Translations under genes and position numbers: made by a program
Part shown: positions 1 to 7,658 of the stretch, piece by piece
Layout of the letters: the number at the start of each line of letters is the position of its first letter
How positions within the stretch are numbered: the first letter of the stretch is position 1
Notes under the pieces: generated by a model
The model's database searches: none
What the model was told of the DNA's origin: nothing
Seen by the model: the letters and a program-made list of their open reading frames with translations, nothing else
Assembly: GCA_903836945.1 (NCBI GenBank)
Contig: CAILSO010000011.1
Coordinates: 1-55,158 of the forward strand
From: an uncultured Actinomycetes bacterium
Lineage (GTDB): Bacteria; Actinomycetota; Actinomycetes; Nanopelagicales; Nanopelagicaceae
Reading direction: 5' to 3'
DNA: 55,158 nt

Positions 1-461
1 CCCCAAGTCAAACGATCTAATACAGCAGCTGAGTCTTTTGGTAAATCAGCGAGAGCTTTGAAATCAATCTTCTTTGGCGAGGCGGGACCAAGTCCGGCAG
101 GTTCATCTCCGACTAGATTTCGAATATTGCTAGGCAGACGATATTTACTTCCATCTTTATAAATCAACGCTTTGCTGTGAAGTTGATCGATAACGGCGCC
201 GGCGCTCTTATCGGTAAGTGAAACGATCTCGCTCTTTGAAAATGGCTCTTCAACAACACAAGTTGCAGTCAGTATTTCCAGTTGCAATTTATTTAGGCCT
301 TCAAGGGCTCGCATCAAACTTGGCGCCGAGTTTGATCGGGCGGCAAGTGAACTTAAATCTGACGGGACAGGAGAGAGTAAGTCTGGGCGCAGCAGAAATA
401 GTTGCGCGATCTCATCATCAGAGCGTGCGCGTAATTCGTCGGCGAAAGAGTTAACAGACAT
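1..461 (-). CDS. Helicase-associated (XPB/Ssl2-like N-terminal) domain protein, 3' part missing
   Basis: The reading frame opens at ATG 461 on the minus strand and runs off the window, giving 153 residues. The opening residues MSVNSFADELRARSDDEIAQ followed by LFLLRPDLLSP match the start of actinobacterial helicase-associated proteins of the Mycobacterium Rv0862c type (S-F-x-D-x-L-R-x-R, then L-x-x-R-P-D-L). Residues 60-110 look like a winged-helix segment. The family's function is poorly defined; a DNA repair or DNA-binding role is usually assumed. The gene follows the HAD hydrolase gene by 26 bases. A TAAAGT hexamer lies nine bases before the ATG (471-476), so the transcript may have almost no leader. 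Family assignment is from recall of conserved residues. Confidence 0.6.
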   Translation of the reverse strand, partial: MSVNSFADELRARSDDEIAQLFLLRPDLLSPVPSDLSSLAARSNSAPSLMRALEGLNKLQLEILTATCVVEEPFSKSEIVSLTDKSAGAVIDQLHSKALIYKDGSKYRLPSNIRNLVGDEPAGLGPASPKKIDFKALADLPKDSAAVLDRLTW

Positions 462-487
462 AACTGGCCTACTTTACTGGCCTTTTG

Positions 488-1264
488 TTAGGTGCGTTTA
501 CCCGATCTGCGAGGTGAAGCTAGCGCGGCAAGCGCAGCGAATCTGGCAAGGATTGGTCCGAAGGTCGCTTTCAAGATGCGGGCTCTGCGGAAATCATGAA
601 TCGGCCAACCATCTCGAATTGCACGGATCTGCAACAAAGTATCGGGATTAATTGCAGCAGGGTTTCCAACGGTTTCAAGAAGTGGAATGTCATGGTGGCT
701 GTCGGAATACGCCGAACACTTTGTTAAATCCAAATTCCGTTCGGCTGCTAATTGGCTAATTGCGATTGATTTCTCTTTGCCATGCAACAAATTTCCAATT
801 AATTTTCCGGTGTAGATGCCGTTATTTGCTTCGGCCTTTGTTCCAAGCGCACCAGTAAAGCCAAGTCTTTCAGCGATCAATTTCGCCATATCCAATGGGG
901 TAGCGGTAACTAACCAGACTTCTTCACCTTTGGCTAAATGCTGGTTTGCAATTTCAATCGCTCCTTGCCAAAGAGCAGGGGAGACATATTCATCATAAAT
1001 TTCTAAACCGATGGTCTCAATCTCTTTAACGTTGTGACCTTTAATAAACTCACAGGCAGCGTTCTGGTACTTCGCAATCTCTTCTGGATTTTCGGTGCCA
1101 GTCAATCGGTAACGCAGGTTGGCTAAAACGAATGTTGAGATATCGCGCTTTGTGAAAAATCCACGTTGGTACATGCCTCGGCCAAGAAAGAAGAGGGTGG
1201 AGCCGCGGGTAATGGTGTTATCTACATCAAAGAATGCCGCGCTCTTCCCTGCAGATGCCATCAT
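488..1264 (-). CDS. HAD-superfamily hydrolase, subfamily IB (phosphoserine phosphatase-like)
   Basis: A 258-residue soluble protein with all four HAD motifs: nucleophile DVDNT at residues 13-17, LVTATP near residue 118, a lysine in GKEKS near 163, and YSDSHHDIPLLE near 185. The spacing, with a helical cap between motifs I and II, is that of subfamily IB (TIGR01490-like), to which SerB-type phosphatases belong. The C-terminal basic segment is also usual in actinobacterial members. The substrate cannot be told from sequence; SerB-like activity on phosphoserine or a related small phosphate ester is possible. The start at 1264 (ATG ATG tandem) is supported by a TAGGGT box exactly six bases upstream, implying a leaderless transcript. 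It diverges from the phosphatase gene at 1300. Confidence 0.85.
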   Translation of the reverse strand: MMASAGKSAAFFDVDNTITRGSTLFFLGRGMYQRGFFTKRDISTFVLANLRYRLTGTENPEEIAKYQNAACEFIKGHNVKEIETIGLEIYDEYVSPALWQGAIEIANQHLAKGEEVWLVTATPLDMAKLIAERLGFTGALGTKAEANNGIYTGKLIGNLLHGKEKSIAISQLAAERNLDLTKCSAYSDSHHDIPLLETVGNPAAINPDTLLQIRAIRDGWPIHDFRRARILKATFGPILARFAALAALASPRRSGKRT

Positions 1265-1270
1265 GCGCCT

Positions 1271-1276
1271 ACCCTA
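1271..1276 (-). promoter_or_regulatory. -10 box of leaderless HAD hydrolase promoter
   Basis: On the minus strand TAGGGT is followed by AGGCGC and then the ATG at 1264. A six-base gap between -10 box and start codon puts +1 on the A of ATG. There is no Shine-Dalgarno sequence. Confidence 0.5.
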
Positions 1277-1287
1277 GCGCGCCTCGA

Positions 1288-1293
1288 TATGAT
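1288..1293 (+). promoter_or_regulatory. -10 box of leaderless phosphatase promoter
   Basis: TATGAT, then TACCGT, then the ATG at 1300. The geometry predicts transcription starting at the start codon. It lies back to back with the HAD promoter in a 35-base spacer. Confidence 0.6.
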
Positions 1294-1299
1294 TACCGT

Positions 1300-1920
1300 A
1301 TGAGTCAAACAATTCACGTACTTCGTCACGGCGAAGTCTTGAATCCAGAGAAGATTCTCTATGGCCGCCAACCCGGCTGGCGCCTATCTGATCGCGGCCA
1401 GGAGATGGCAAAGACGGTCGCTGATTGGTCTAAAGATTTAAAGCTTGGTGCAATTCATGCATCACCATTACAACGGGCGCAAGAGACGGCAAAACCAATT
1501 GCCGAACTACACAAATTACCAATCACCACCGATGAAAGATTGATCGAAGCTGCCAATATTTTTGAAGGAAAGAAATTTGAATTAGGCAGCGGAGTTTTAA
1601 AGCATCCAAAATCTTGGTGGCATCTTCGAAACCCATGGCGTCCATCTTGGGGCGAGCCATATCAAGAACAAATAGATCGGATGCTTGCGGCAGTTTTTGC
1701 GGCTCGCGATGCGGCAAATGGAAAAGATGCATTAGTTGTATCGCACCAGCTTCCTATCTGGATTTTGCGATCAGCCATTGAAAATCGAAACTTGTTACAT
1801 GATCCTCGCAAACGAATCTGCACCTTGGCTTCAGTAACCAGTGTTCACTTAGATGATGAAGGAATGATTTCTGGAGTTAGCTATCAAGAGCCAGCAAAGC
1901 ATTTGCTCCCAACTAAATGA
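1300..1920 (+). CDS. Histidine phosphatase family protein (phosphoglycerate mutase-like)
   Basis: A 206-residue protein of the histidine phosphatase superfamily. The catalytic LRHGE motif is at residues 8-12 (phosphorylated His10), the QRAQET motif at 58-63 supplies the second arginine, and VSHQLP near 147-152 the second histidine. The frame is open further upstream, but ATG 1300 is chosen because the catalytic histidine then falls at the usual distance from the N terminus and a TATGAT box lies exactly six bases before it. It is the first gene of the cytochrome c maturation run and overlaps the next gene by ATGA, an arrangement shared with mycobacteria (Rv0525). Its substrate is unknown, and a role in cytochrome assembly is only suggested by position. 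Confidence 0.85.
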   Translation: MSQTIHVLRHGEVLNPEKILYGRQPGWRLSDRGQEMAKTVADWSKDLKLGAIHASPLQRAQETAKPIAELHKLPITTDERLIEAANIFEGKKFELGSGVLKHPKSWWHLRNPWRPSWGEPYQEQIDRMLAAVFAARDAANGKDALVVSHQLPIWILRSAIENRNLLHDPRKRICTLASVTSVHLDDEGMISGVSYQEPAKHLLPTK

Positions 1921-2465
1921 AAAAACTTTTAATCCTCATCTCAGTATTAGCCCTCACTGGCTGTTCAACTGGCGGCCTATCCAAGGCAAATGAAAGTTCC
2001 TTTGTCTCTGGCAATGGATCTGCCGTTGTTATTAAAGAAAGTGATCGCAAGCTAGCTCCGGAGATCAGCGGTCAGGTTTTAGATGGTTCAAATTTAACTA
2101 TTGCAAAGGGAAAAGTTACAGTTCTAAATGTATGGGCATCATGGTGTTCGCCATGTCGCGCCGAAGCCCCTACTCTTCAAGATTTTGCGATGAAGAATCC
2201 CAATATAAATTTTGTGGGAATTCTTACGCGCGACAATCTAAGCGCGGCGCAGAGTTTTGTAACTAGATTTAAGATCACTTATCCATCATTCGTTGATGAC
2301 TCGCTAATTGCTAAATTTCGGGGAACTCTGCCAGCTAATGCCATCCCAACTACTTTGGTAATTGATGACAAGGGCCGCGTGGCCGCCCGCATTAGCGGCG
2401 AGGCAACCGTGGCGATGCTCTCGCAGGTTCTAAGCAAAGTTTACGGTGGCCCTGTTAATGCATAA
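1917..2465 (+). CDS. TlpA/ResA-like thioredoxin-fold lipoprotein
   Basis: A 182-residue exported thiol-disulfide protein. Residues 1-16 form a lipoprotein signal ending in the lipobox LTGC (Cys16), so it is anchored on the outer face of the membrane. The AhpC/TSA-Redoxin domain has the active-site WCSPC at 76-80 and a cis-proline in AIPTT near 142. Such proteins reduce the CXXC haem-binding cysteines of apocytochrome c. Electrons come from the membrane protein CcdA, whose gene overlaps this one. The start overlaps the phosphatase stop by ATGA. It corresponds in position to mycobacterial Rv0526. Confidence in the family is high; ResA as a strict orthologue is inferred from context. Confidence 0.88.
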   Translation: MKKLLILISVLALTGCSTGGLSKANESSFVSGNGSAVVIKESDRKLAPEISGQVLDGSNLTIAKGKVTVLNVWASWCSPCRAEAPTLQDFAMKNPNINFVGILTRDNLSAAQSFVTRFKITYPSFVDDSLIAKFRGTLPANAIPTTLVIDDKGRVAARISGEATVAMLSQVLSKVYGGPVNA

Positions 2466-3189
2466 CTTCTTCTTAAATCAGGTCTTTGATGGCAATTTAA
2501 TTGTTGCCGCCGCTATTGCAATTCTCGCAGGGCTGATTTCATTTTTCTCGCCATGCGTTCTTCCACTAGTCCCTGGCTATCTTTCATATGCGGCAGGTAT
2601 GACCGAAGTTCGAAGTCGTGGGCGCGTCGCCCTTGGTTCGCTTCTATTTGTAATTGGATTCTCAACTCTATTCATCTCTTATGGTGCACTGTTTGGTTCA
2701 CTCGGTTCTACTATCAATAACCATTCCCGTCTGCTTTCGATCATTTTGGGATTCTTAACAATCGCAATGGGAATCGTCTTTTTATTTAATCAGAAGTTTT
2801 ACCGATCATTTAAACCACAATGGAAAGTTCGGGCCGGTTTAGTTGGCGCACCTGTCCTTGGCTTCTTATTCGGTATTGGCTGGACCCCATGCATTGGGCC
2901 GACTCTAGGTGCAGTACAGGCGTTATCTTTCGAAGCATCTAGCGCAACTCGCGGTGCGATTTTGAGTTTTGCCTATTGTTTAGGACTCGGCATTCCATTC
3001 ATTGTTGTTGGGATCTTTTTCGATCAATCAGTAAAGCTACGCAGATTTATCTCACGCCATGGCAATCACTTAACTTTGATCGGTGGAATTTTCCTAATCT
3101 TGATAGGTCTTCTGCAAGTTACTGGCCTATGGATTCACATCATGAACTCACTTCGTGATGTCATCTCTGGATTCATTCCGGCGGTATAA
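2458..3189 (+). CDS. ccdA: Cytochrome c biogenesis protein CcdA
   Basis: A 243-residue polytopic membrane protein of the CcdA/DsbD transmembrane family with about six membrane segments. The two redox cysteines sit in the signature contexts FFSPCVLPLVPGYLSY (Cys33) and GWTPCIGPTLG (about Cys145). It carries reducing power from cytoplasmic thioredoxin across the membrane to the TlpA-like protein encoded upstream. The ATG at 2458 overlaps the previous stop by eight bases and has GGTGG about eight bases before it; a GTG four codons earlier is the alternative. The stop is followed directly by the ATG of resB. Confidence 0.92.
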   Translation: MHNFFLNQVFDGNLIVAAAIAILAGLISFFSPCVLPLVPGYLSYAAGMTEVRSRGRVALGSLLFVIGFSTLFISYGALFGSLGSTINNHSRLLSIILGFLTIAMGIVFLFNQKFYRSFKPQWKVRAGLVGAPVLGFLFGIGWTPCIGPTLGAVQALSFEASSATRGAILSFAYCLGLGIPFIVVGIFFDQSVKLRRFISRHGNHLTLIGGIFLILIGLLQVTGLWIHIMNSLRDVISGFIPAV

Positions 3190-4647
3190 ATGAGCACTCC
3201 ACAATTATCTAATTTCGCGCTTTTGCGTTGGGCTTGGCGTCAATTAACAAGTATGCGTACGGCGTTACTACTTCTCTTGCTCTTGGGCTTTGCCGCGATA
3301 CCAGGTTCACTATTTCCACAGCGCACTCAAAACCCGATGAAGGTTACTGAGTACTTCACAAATAACCCGGGCCTAGCAAAGTGGTTAGATCGCCTTCGTT
3401 TATTCGATGTTTACTCATCGCCTTGGTTTAGTGCGATTTATTTACTGTTGTTCATCTCTTTAATTGGGTGTGTCCTTCCAAGAACCATCGAGCACTTAAA
3501 AGCAATTGGGGCCAAGCCACCACTTACGCCAAAGTTTTTGGATCGTATGGAGTACCCAACATCAGTCGAAGTACCTAAAGATCAAGCTCTGGATCTTGCC
3601 GAAAAGTATCTTCGGTCAAAGCGTTTTCGTATCAGGAGAGATGCCGAATCTATTTCAGCCGAGAAGGGTTATTCGCGTGAGACTGGAAATCTTTTATTCC
3701 ATCTCTCGCTGATTCTTATCTTGGTTGGCGTTGGAATTGGTTCACTATTTGGCAGCAAAGGCGAGGCGATTGTTAGCGTTGGTGATCGCTTCATAAATAC
3801 CCCAACTTCATACGACAACTTAGCCTTCGGAAAGTTTCAGTCAGAGGGCTCACTTATTCCTTTTGCATTAACCGTTACCGATTTCAAAGCAACCTATGAC
3901 ATCAAGACAAATGCGCCATCTGATTACAAGCTATCCGTGCTTGCCGCCAATCCAATTGGGGCTAAGGAAGTGGCAAAGGTAATTAAAGTTAATTCACCTC
4001 TAACTTATGGCAACACCAAGATCTATTTACAAGCAAATGGTTATTCCCCACTTGTAACCGTTAGAGATAAATCTGGAAAGGTTACTTTTCAAGGTGGCAC
4101 CGTTTTCTTGCCACAAGATGGAAACTTAACTTCCAGTGGTGCGATTAAGTTGCCTGACATGAAGCCACAGATTGGGTTTGTCGCATCATTTGTTCCGACA
4201 TATGATCGTTCAAATAAGCGTGGTGCATTTTCAGCATTCCCGGAAGTTTTGGATCCAAGACTTTTGGTCTCTGTTTGGACCGGAAACTTAGGTCTAGATT
4301 CTGGTCGACCACAATCGGTTTACCGCGTAGATACCTCCAATATGACTCGTATTGGTTTGGCACAACTTGCTCTGCACCAGACTTATAAATTTAGTGAGGG
4401 TTCAATCACATTCGAAGGCTGGAAGCCTTGGGTCAACCTGCAAATTGTCGATGACCCGGGCAAGATGTACGCATTGTTCGGCGCGATATTCGCAATTCTC
4501 GGATTACTGCTCTCGCTCTTTACTAGACAGCGCAGAATCTGGGTAAAGGTAAGCGATCGAGTTGAGATTGCTGGATTGGCAAAGAACGCGGCACCAGGTT
4601 TAGCAAAAGAAATTAGCGATCTAAAGATTAAGTTGGAGGGAAAGTAA
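3190..4647 (+). CDS. resB: Cytochrome c biogenesis protein ResB (System II)
   Basis: A 485-residue member of the ResB/Ccs1 family. Three N-terminal membrane segments (about residues 22-40, 80-98 and 170-190) are followed by a large extracytoplasmic domain and a last membrane segment near 430-448, before a short cytoplasmic tail. LRWAWRQLTSMRTALLLL at the start and PGSLFPQR near 40 are typical. With CcsB it forms the haem transporter and cytochrome c synthetase of System II. It begins at the base after the ccdA stop and ends sharing one base with ccsB, so the genes are translationally coupled. It matches mycobacterial Rv0528 in place and length. Confidence 0.9.
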   Translation: MSTPQLSNFALLRWAWRQLTSMRTALLLLLLLGFAAIPGSLFPQRTQNPMKVTEYFTNNPGLAKWLDRLRLFDVYSSPWFSAIYLLLFISLIGCVLPRTIEHLKAIGAKPPLTPKFLDRMEYPTSVEVPKDQALDLAEKYLRSKRFRIRRDAESISAEKGYSRETGNLLFHLSLILILVGVGIGSLFGSKGEAIVSVGDRFINTPTSYDNLAFGKFQSEGSLIPFALTVTDFKATYDIKTNAPSDYKLSVLAANPIGAKEVAKVIKVNSPLTYGNTKIYLQANGYSPLVTVRDKSGKVTFQGGTVFLPQDGNLTSSGAIKLPDMKPQIGFVASFVPTYDRSNKRGAFSAFPEVLDPRLLVSVWTGNLGLDSGRPQSVYRVDTSNMTRIGLAQLALHQTYKFSEGSITFEGWKPWVNLQIVDDPGKMYALFGAIFAILGLLLSLFTRQRRIWVKVSDRVEIAGLAKNAAPGLAKEISDLKIKLEGK

Positions 4648-5540
4648 TGACATCAACTAACTATGCCTATCTATCCAACTATGCAATTTATTCGGCGATG
4701 GTTCTCTACACAATTGCCTTCTTTGCCCATTCAATTGAAGTTGCCTTCTCGGTTCGCAGTGATGAAGTAAAAACTAAATTTGATTTTGCTAGAACTGATC
4801 GCGCTGGGCGCATTGGTAGCGCCATGATTTTCCTTGCTTTCATATTTATCTTCATCGGCGTCATCTTTCGCGGAATTTCTGCGCACCGGGTGCCTTGGGG
4901 AAATATGTATGAATTCTCAATCACCGGAGCTCTCGCATTTACCGGTTCCTATCTAGTTGCGCTTTGGAAATATAAGTTGCGCTGGCTTGGCCTTCCAGTA
5001 TCAATCGCGGTTCTCTTAACCCTCGGCACGGCAATCACAGTTCTGTATCGACCAAGCGCGCCATTAGTGCCGGCATTGAAATCAACTTGGTTGGCAATCC
5101 ACGTATCTGCCGCAATTGCATCTGGCGGCGTCTTCTTGTTGGCAAATTGCATTGCAGCCACTTATTTGATTTTAGATTCCTACGAATCAAAGGGACTACC
5201 TAGACCTAATTGGGCAAAACAATTGCCATCACTTGAATCCTTAGATCAACTCTCATATCGCCTAGTTGCATTTGTATTTCCACTTTGGACCTTTGCCGTT
5301 ATTGCTGGCGCAATCTGGGCCGAATCTGCCTGGGGTCGCTACTGGGGATGGGATCCAAAAGAGACTTGGGCTTTTATTACCTGGGTCGCCTACGCGGCCT
5401 ATCTTCATGCCCGAGTAACAGTTGGTTGGCGTGGTCGTAAGGCAGCTTGGCTCTGCTTATTTGCCGGTTCGACCTTCTTGTTTAACTACATCTATGTAAA
5501 TATTTGGGGAACTGGAAGACATACTTACTCCGGTCTTTAA
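4647..5540 (+). CDS. ccsB: Cytochrome c biogenesis protein CcsB/CcsA (haem-handling subunit)
   Basis: A 297-residue integral membrane protein of the CcmC/CcmF/CcsA haem handling family. The tryptophan-rich WWD motif is visible as WGRYWGWDPKETWAF near residues 227-241, flanked by conserved histidines in AIHVSAAI and YLHAR. About eight membrane segments are seen. With ResB it presents haem at the outer face and attaches it to apocytochrome c. TAATG joins it to resB. Its last four bases overlap the convergent PLDc_N gene, so no separate terminator fits between them. Confidence 0.92.
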   Translation: MTSTNYAYLSNYAIYSAMVLYTIAFFAHSIEVAFSVRSDEVKTKFDFARTDRAGRIGSAMIFLAFIFIFIGVIFRGISAHRVPWGNMYEFSITGALAFTGSYLVALWKYKLRWLGLPVSIAVLLTLGTAITVLYRPSAPLVPALKSTWLAIHVSAAIASGGVFLLANCIAATYLILDSYESKGLPRPNWAKQLPSLESLDQLSYRLVAFVFPLWTFAVIAGAIWAESAWGRYWGWDPKETWAFITWVAYAAYLHARVTVGWRGRKAAWLCLFAGSTFLFNYIYVNIWGTGRHTYSGL

Positions 5541-5791
5541 ATCTTTCGCAAGAAATCCGGATCATCATCTGGCGGAATAATTTTTCCATTCCTTGGCCTA
5601 CTTGGGCCACCCGAATTCTTAGGTCGACCAATCGTGAACCAGAAGATAGCTCCAACGGTTTCGAATAAGAGAATGAAGAGTAACCAGGCCCATTTCGGAG
5701 CTTTGCGAACATATTCTTGTTCTGTTCTAGCGCAATCAAAGAATGCATAAAGAGTTAGACCTAGAAAAAATACGGTAAGAATTAAACGCAT
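5537..5791 (-). CDS. Small PLD nuclease N-terminal domain (PLDc_N) membrane protein
   Basis: An 84-residue protein with two membrane segments (about 2-18 and 34-54). The segment WAWLLFILLFETVGAIFWF followed by a Gly-Arg-Pro and a short charged tail is the signature of PLDc_N proteins common in Actinobacteria. Function is unknown; there is no catalytic domain. The start is supported by TAGACT exactly six bases before the ATG, giving a leaderless transcript. It overlaps the end of ccsB by four bases on the opposite strand. Confidence 0.75.
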   Translation of the reverse strand: MRLILTVFFLGLTLYAFFDCARTEQEYVRKAPKWAWLLFILLFETVGAIFWFTIGRPKNSGGPSRPRNGKIIPPDDDPDFLRKI

Positions 5792-5797
5792 AGTTGC

Positions 5798-5803
5798 AGT
5801 CTA
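5798..5803 (-). promoter_or_regulatory. -10 box of leaderless PLDc_N gene promoter
   Basis: On the minus strand TAGACT, then GCAACT, then the ATG at 5791. The six-base gap puts +1 at the start codon. Confidence 0.55.
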
Positions 5804-5806
5804 GGC

Positions 5807-6679
5807 TTACTTGATCGCAAGTGCGAGTGTTATCAACAAGGCAGAGAACAATTGCAACTTGCCCGCCTTGCCAAGCAAGGGAATTAGATCTTTTCCGGCG
5901 GCCCCCGCCATGACTGAGCGCGAGATTGAGATCGTGAGAGGTAGCGTGAGCAAAGTTAAGAGAGCTAGTGGTGCGATAAATGCAATGAGCGCAGCGCTAA
6001 TTTGGGCAACTGCTAGTAATCCAACTAGTGCGATCCGTGCTCGGTGGTCTCCCAAGCGAACAGCGACGGTGCGCTTATTTACCAAGGCATCCTTTGGCAG
6101 ATCACGTAAATTATTGATTGCCAGAATTGAACAGGCCAGGGCACCCATCGGAATTGAGATAGCCAGACTATTTAGATTTAAAGTTTTTGATTGTGCAAAG
6201 TAACTACCCATGGTTGCAACTAAACCGAAGAATATGAAGACTGAGATCTCACCAAATCCACGATAACCGTATGGGCTCTTGCCGCCGGTGTAATTCCACG
6301 CTGCAATAATTGAAATTGCACCAACCAAAATCAACCAAGGCGAAGTTCGCAAGGCTAAAACCAAACCACAAAGTGATGCAGTAAAGAAGGTCAGGTAAGC
6401 CATTTGCTTTACCTTGGCAGCTGGCAACAAGCCACTTGCAACTAACCTAGTTGGGCCAACTCGTTCGCTATCGGTACCACGAATACCATCAGAATAATCA
6501 TTGGAATAATTAACCCCGATTTGCAAAAGTAAACTCACTGCCAGAGCCAGTGCAGCATTAAACCAATTAACTGATTGGCCAGTTACATTTATTAAGGCGG
6601 TTCCGACAAAGACTGGTGCGATTGCTGCTGGAAGCGTGCGCGGGCGGGCACCAATTAGCCAATTATTAACCTTAATCAT
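5807..6679 (-). CDS. menA: 1,4-dihydroxy-2-naphthoate polyprenyltransferase
   Basis: A 290-residue membrane prenyltransferase of the UbiA family. It attaches the polyprenyl tail to 1,4-dihydroxy-2-naphthoate to give demethylmenaquinone. The first aspartate-rich motif appears as NYSNDYSDGIRGTDSERVGP (about residues 58-77) and the second as NNLRDLPKDALVNKRTVAVR (about 188-207). Eight or nine hydrophobic segments follow the family pattern. It lies ten bases after menE, and an AAGAAT box overlapping the menE stop sits six bases before its ATG, so it may also be transcribed on its own without a leader. The tail donor could come from the synthase encoded at 28570. Confidence 0.93.
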   Translation of the reverse strand: MIKVNNWLIGARPRTLPAAIAPVFVGTALINVTGQSVNWFNAALALAVSLLLQIGVNYSNDYSDGIRGTDSERVGPTRLVASGLLPAAKVKQMAYLTFFTASLCGLVLALRTSPWLILVGAISIIAAWNYTGGKSPYGYRGFGEISVFIFFGLVATMGSYFAQSKTLNLNSLAISIPMGALACSILAINNLRDLPKDALVNKRTVAVRLGDHRARIALVGLLAVAQISAALIAFIAPLALLTLLTLPLTISISRSVMAGAAGKDLIPLLGKAGKLQLFSALLITLALAIK

Positions 6680-6685
6680 GCAGCC

Positions 6686-6691
6686 ATTCTT
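6686..6691 (-). promoter_or_regulatory. Candidate -10 box for menA inside the menE stop
   Basis: On the minus strand AAGAAT (within TAAGAAT, using the TAA of menE), then GGCTGC, then the menA ATG. It has the six-base geometry seen at other leaderless starts. The same hexamer AAGAAT precedes menG at 12903. Confidence 0.4.
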
Positions 6692-7619
6692 ACTTATTTA
6701 GGAATAGTTGGCTAACAGCAACACGATCAGGTTTTCCAATTCCCTTTAATGGAATTGCAATTGGCGAGAGAAATTCCTTCGGAATTCCATGTTTGCCAAT
6801 TCTTACAGAGAGAAGCTCACTCACATCCGAAATTTCCATGTCTTTATCGGAGAGCAGGCAGAGCTTGCTGCCCCACTTCTCATCCGGAATTCCTACGGCA
6901 ACAAAGTTCTGATTTGGGAATTTATTTGCAAGTAAGTTTTCAATTTGGGCAAGTGAAATATTCTCACCGCCTGAAATTATTACATCATCATTTCGACCCA
7001 ATATTGAGACTTTTCCATCTTCAATAGTTGCTAAATCTGAAGTGGTGTACCAGCCAGAGGTAAATATCATCGGGCCCTTTATCTCCAAGAGACCTTCATC
7101 ATTAACTCTAACTTCCACGCCAGCCAGTGGAGTTCGGTCATAAATGCAGCCACCGCAGGTTTCCGTCGAGCCATAGGTAGTGACAACGGTTATGCCATTT
7201 CTTTTAGCTTGTTCAATAAGTGAATCGGAAGTAGCAGCGCCGCCAACAAGTACCGCTTTACAACCCTGTAGATGTGTTAACAATTTTTCATCGCCATTGA
7301 GTGCTTGAAATAGTTGAGTTGGAACAATCGCCGTGAAATCGGCCTTGCCATTTACATCTACTAAATTAGATTCAAGAATTAGCGATCTAGCCAGAACATT
7401 AATTCCGGCAATGTGGTTTGTTGGTAAGAGCAAAGACCAGACATCACCTTTTTTTGCGCCAAGAAATTGATGGGCCGCGGTGGCAGATGCAATCAGATTT
7501 TCGCGGGTGAGTTCGATTACCTTTTCACTCCCAGTCGAGCCAGTTGTGTGCACCACAATCTTCTCCGGGCCACGCCCCGCGAGCAGCTCTTCGATTTCGA
7601 TAATTTCTATCTGGCGCAT
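6690..7619 (-). CDS. menE: o-Succinylbenzoate-CoA ligase (short form)
   Basis: A 309-residue adenylate-forming enzyme that activates o-succinylbenzoate with CoA for MenB. The P-loop TTGSTGSEKVIELT is at residues 25-38, the A5 motif TYGSTETCGG near 147-156, the A7 aspartate in TTSDLATI near 192, and the A10 lysine in KGIGKPDRV near 292-300. Typical bacterial MenE proteins have 450 or more residues; actinobacterial ones are shorter and this is at the low end, lacking most of the region before the P-loop. All core motifs remain, so it is probably active. A -10-like TAGCCT lies upstream of the ATG. It diverges from menB. Confidence 0.9.
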   Translation of the reverse strand: MRQIEIIEIEELLAGRGPEKIVVHTTGSTGSEKVIELTRENLIASATAAHQFLGAKKGDVWSLLLPTNHIAGINVLARSLILESNLVDVNGKADFTAIVPTQLFQALNGDEKLLTHLQGCKAVLVGGAATSDSLIEQAKRNGITVVTTYGSTETCGGCIYDRTPLAGVEVRVNDEGLLEIKGPMIFTSGWYTTSDLATIEDGKVSILGRNDDVIISGGENISLAQIENLLANKFPNQNFVAVGIPDEKWGSKLCLLSDKDMEISDVSELLSVRIGKHGIPKEFLSPIAIPLKGIGKPDRVAVSQLFLNK

Positions 7620-7658
7620 AACAGTCGTAGGCTATCTACATATTAACCAGGAGGCTAA

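Noticed and set aside
218-454. Open frame of 78 codons on the plus strand
   Set aside because: It lies antisense to a recognisable minus-strand coding region (helicase-associated protein) and has no family features.
1234-1299. Longer N terminus for the histidine phosphatase
   Set aside because: The extension overlaps the HAD gene start and the -10 box; the catalytic histidine fits the usual position only from ATG 1300.
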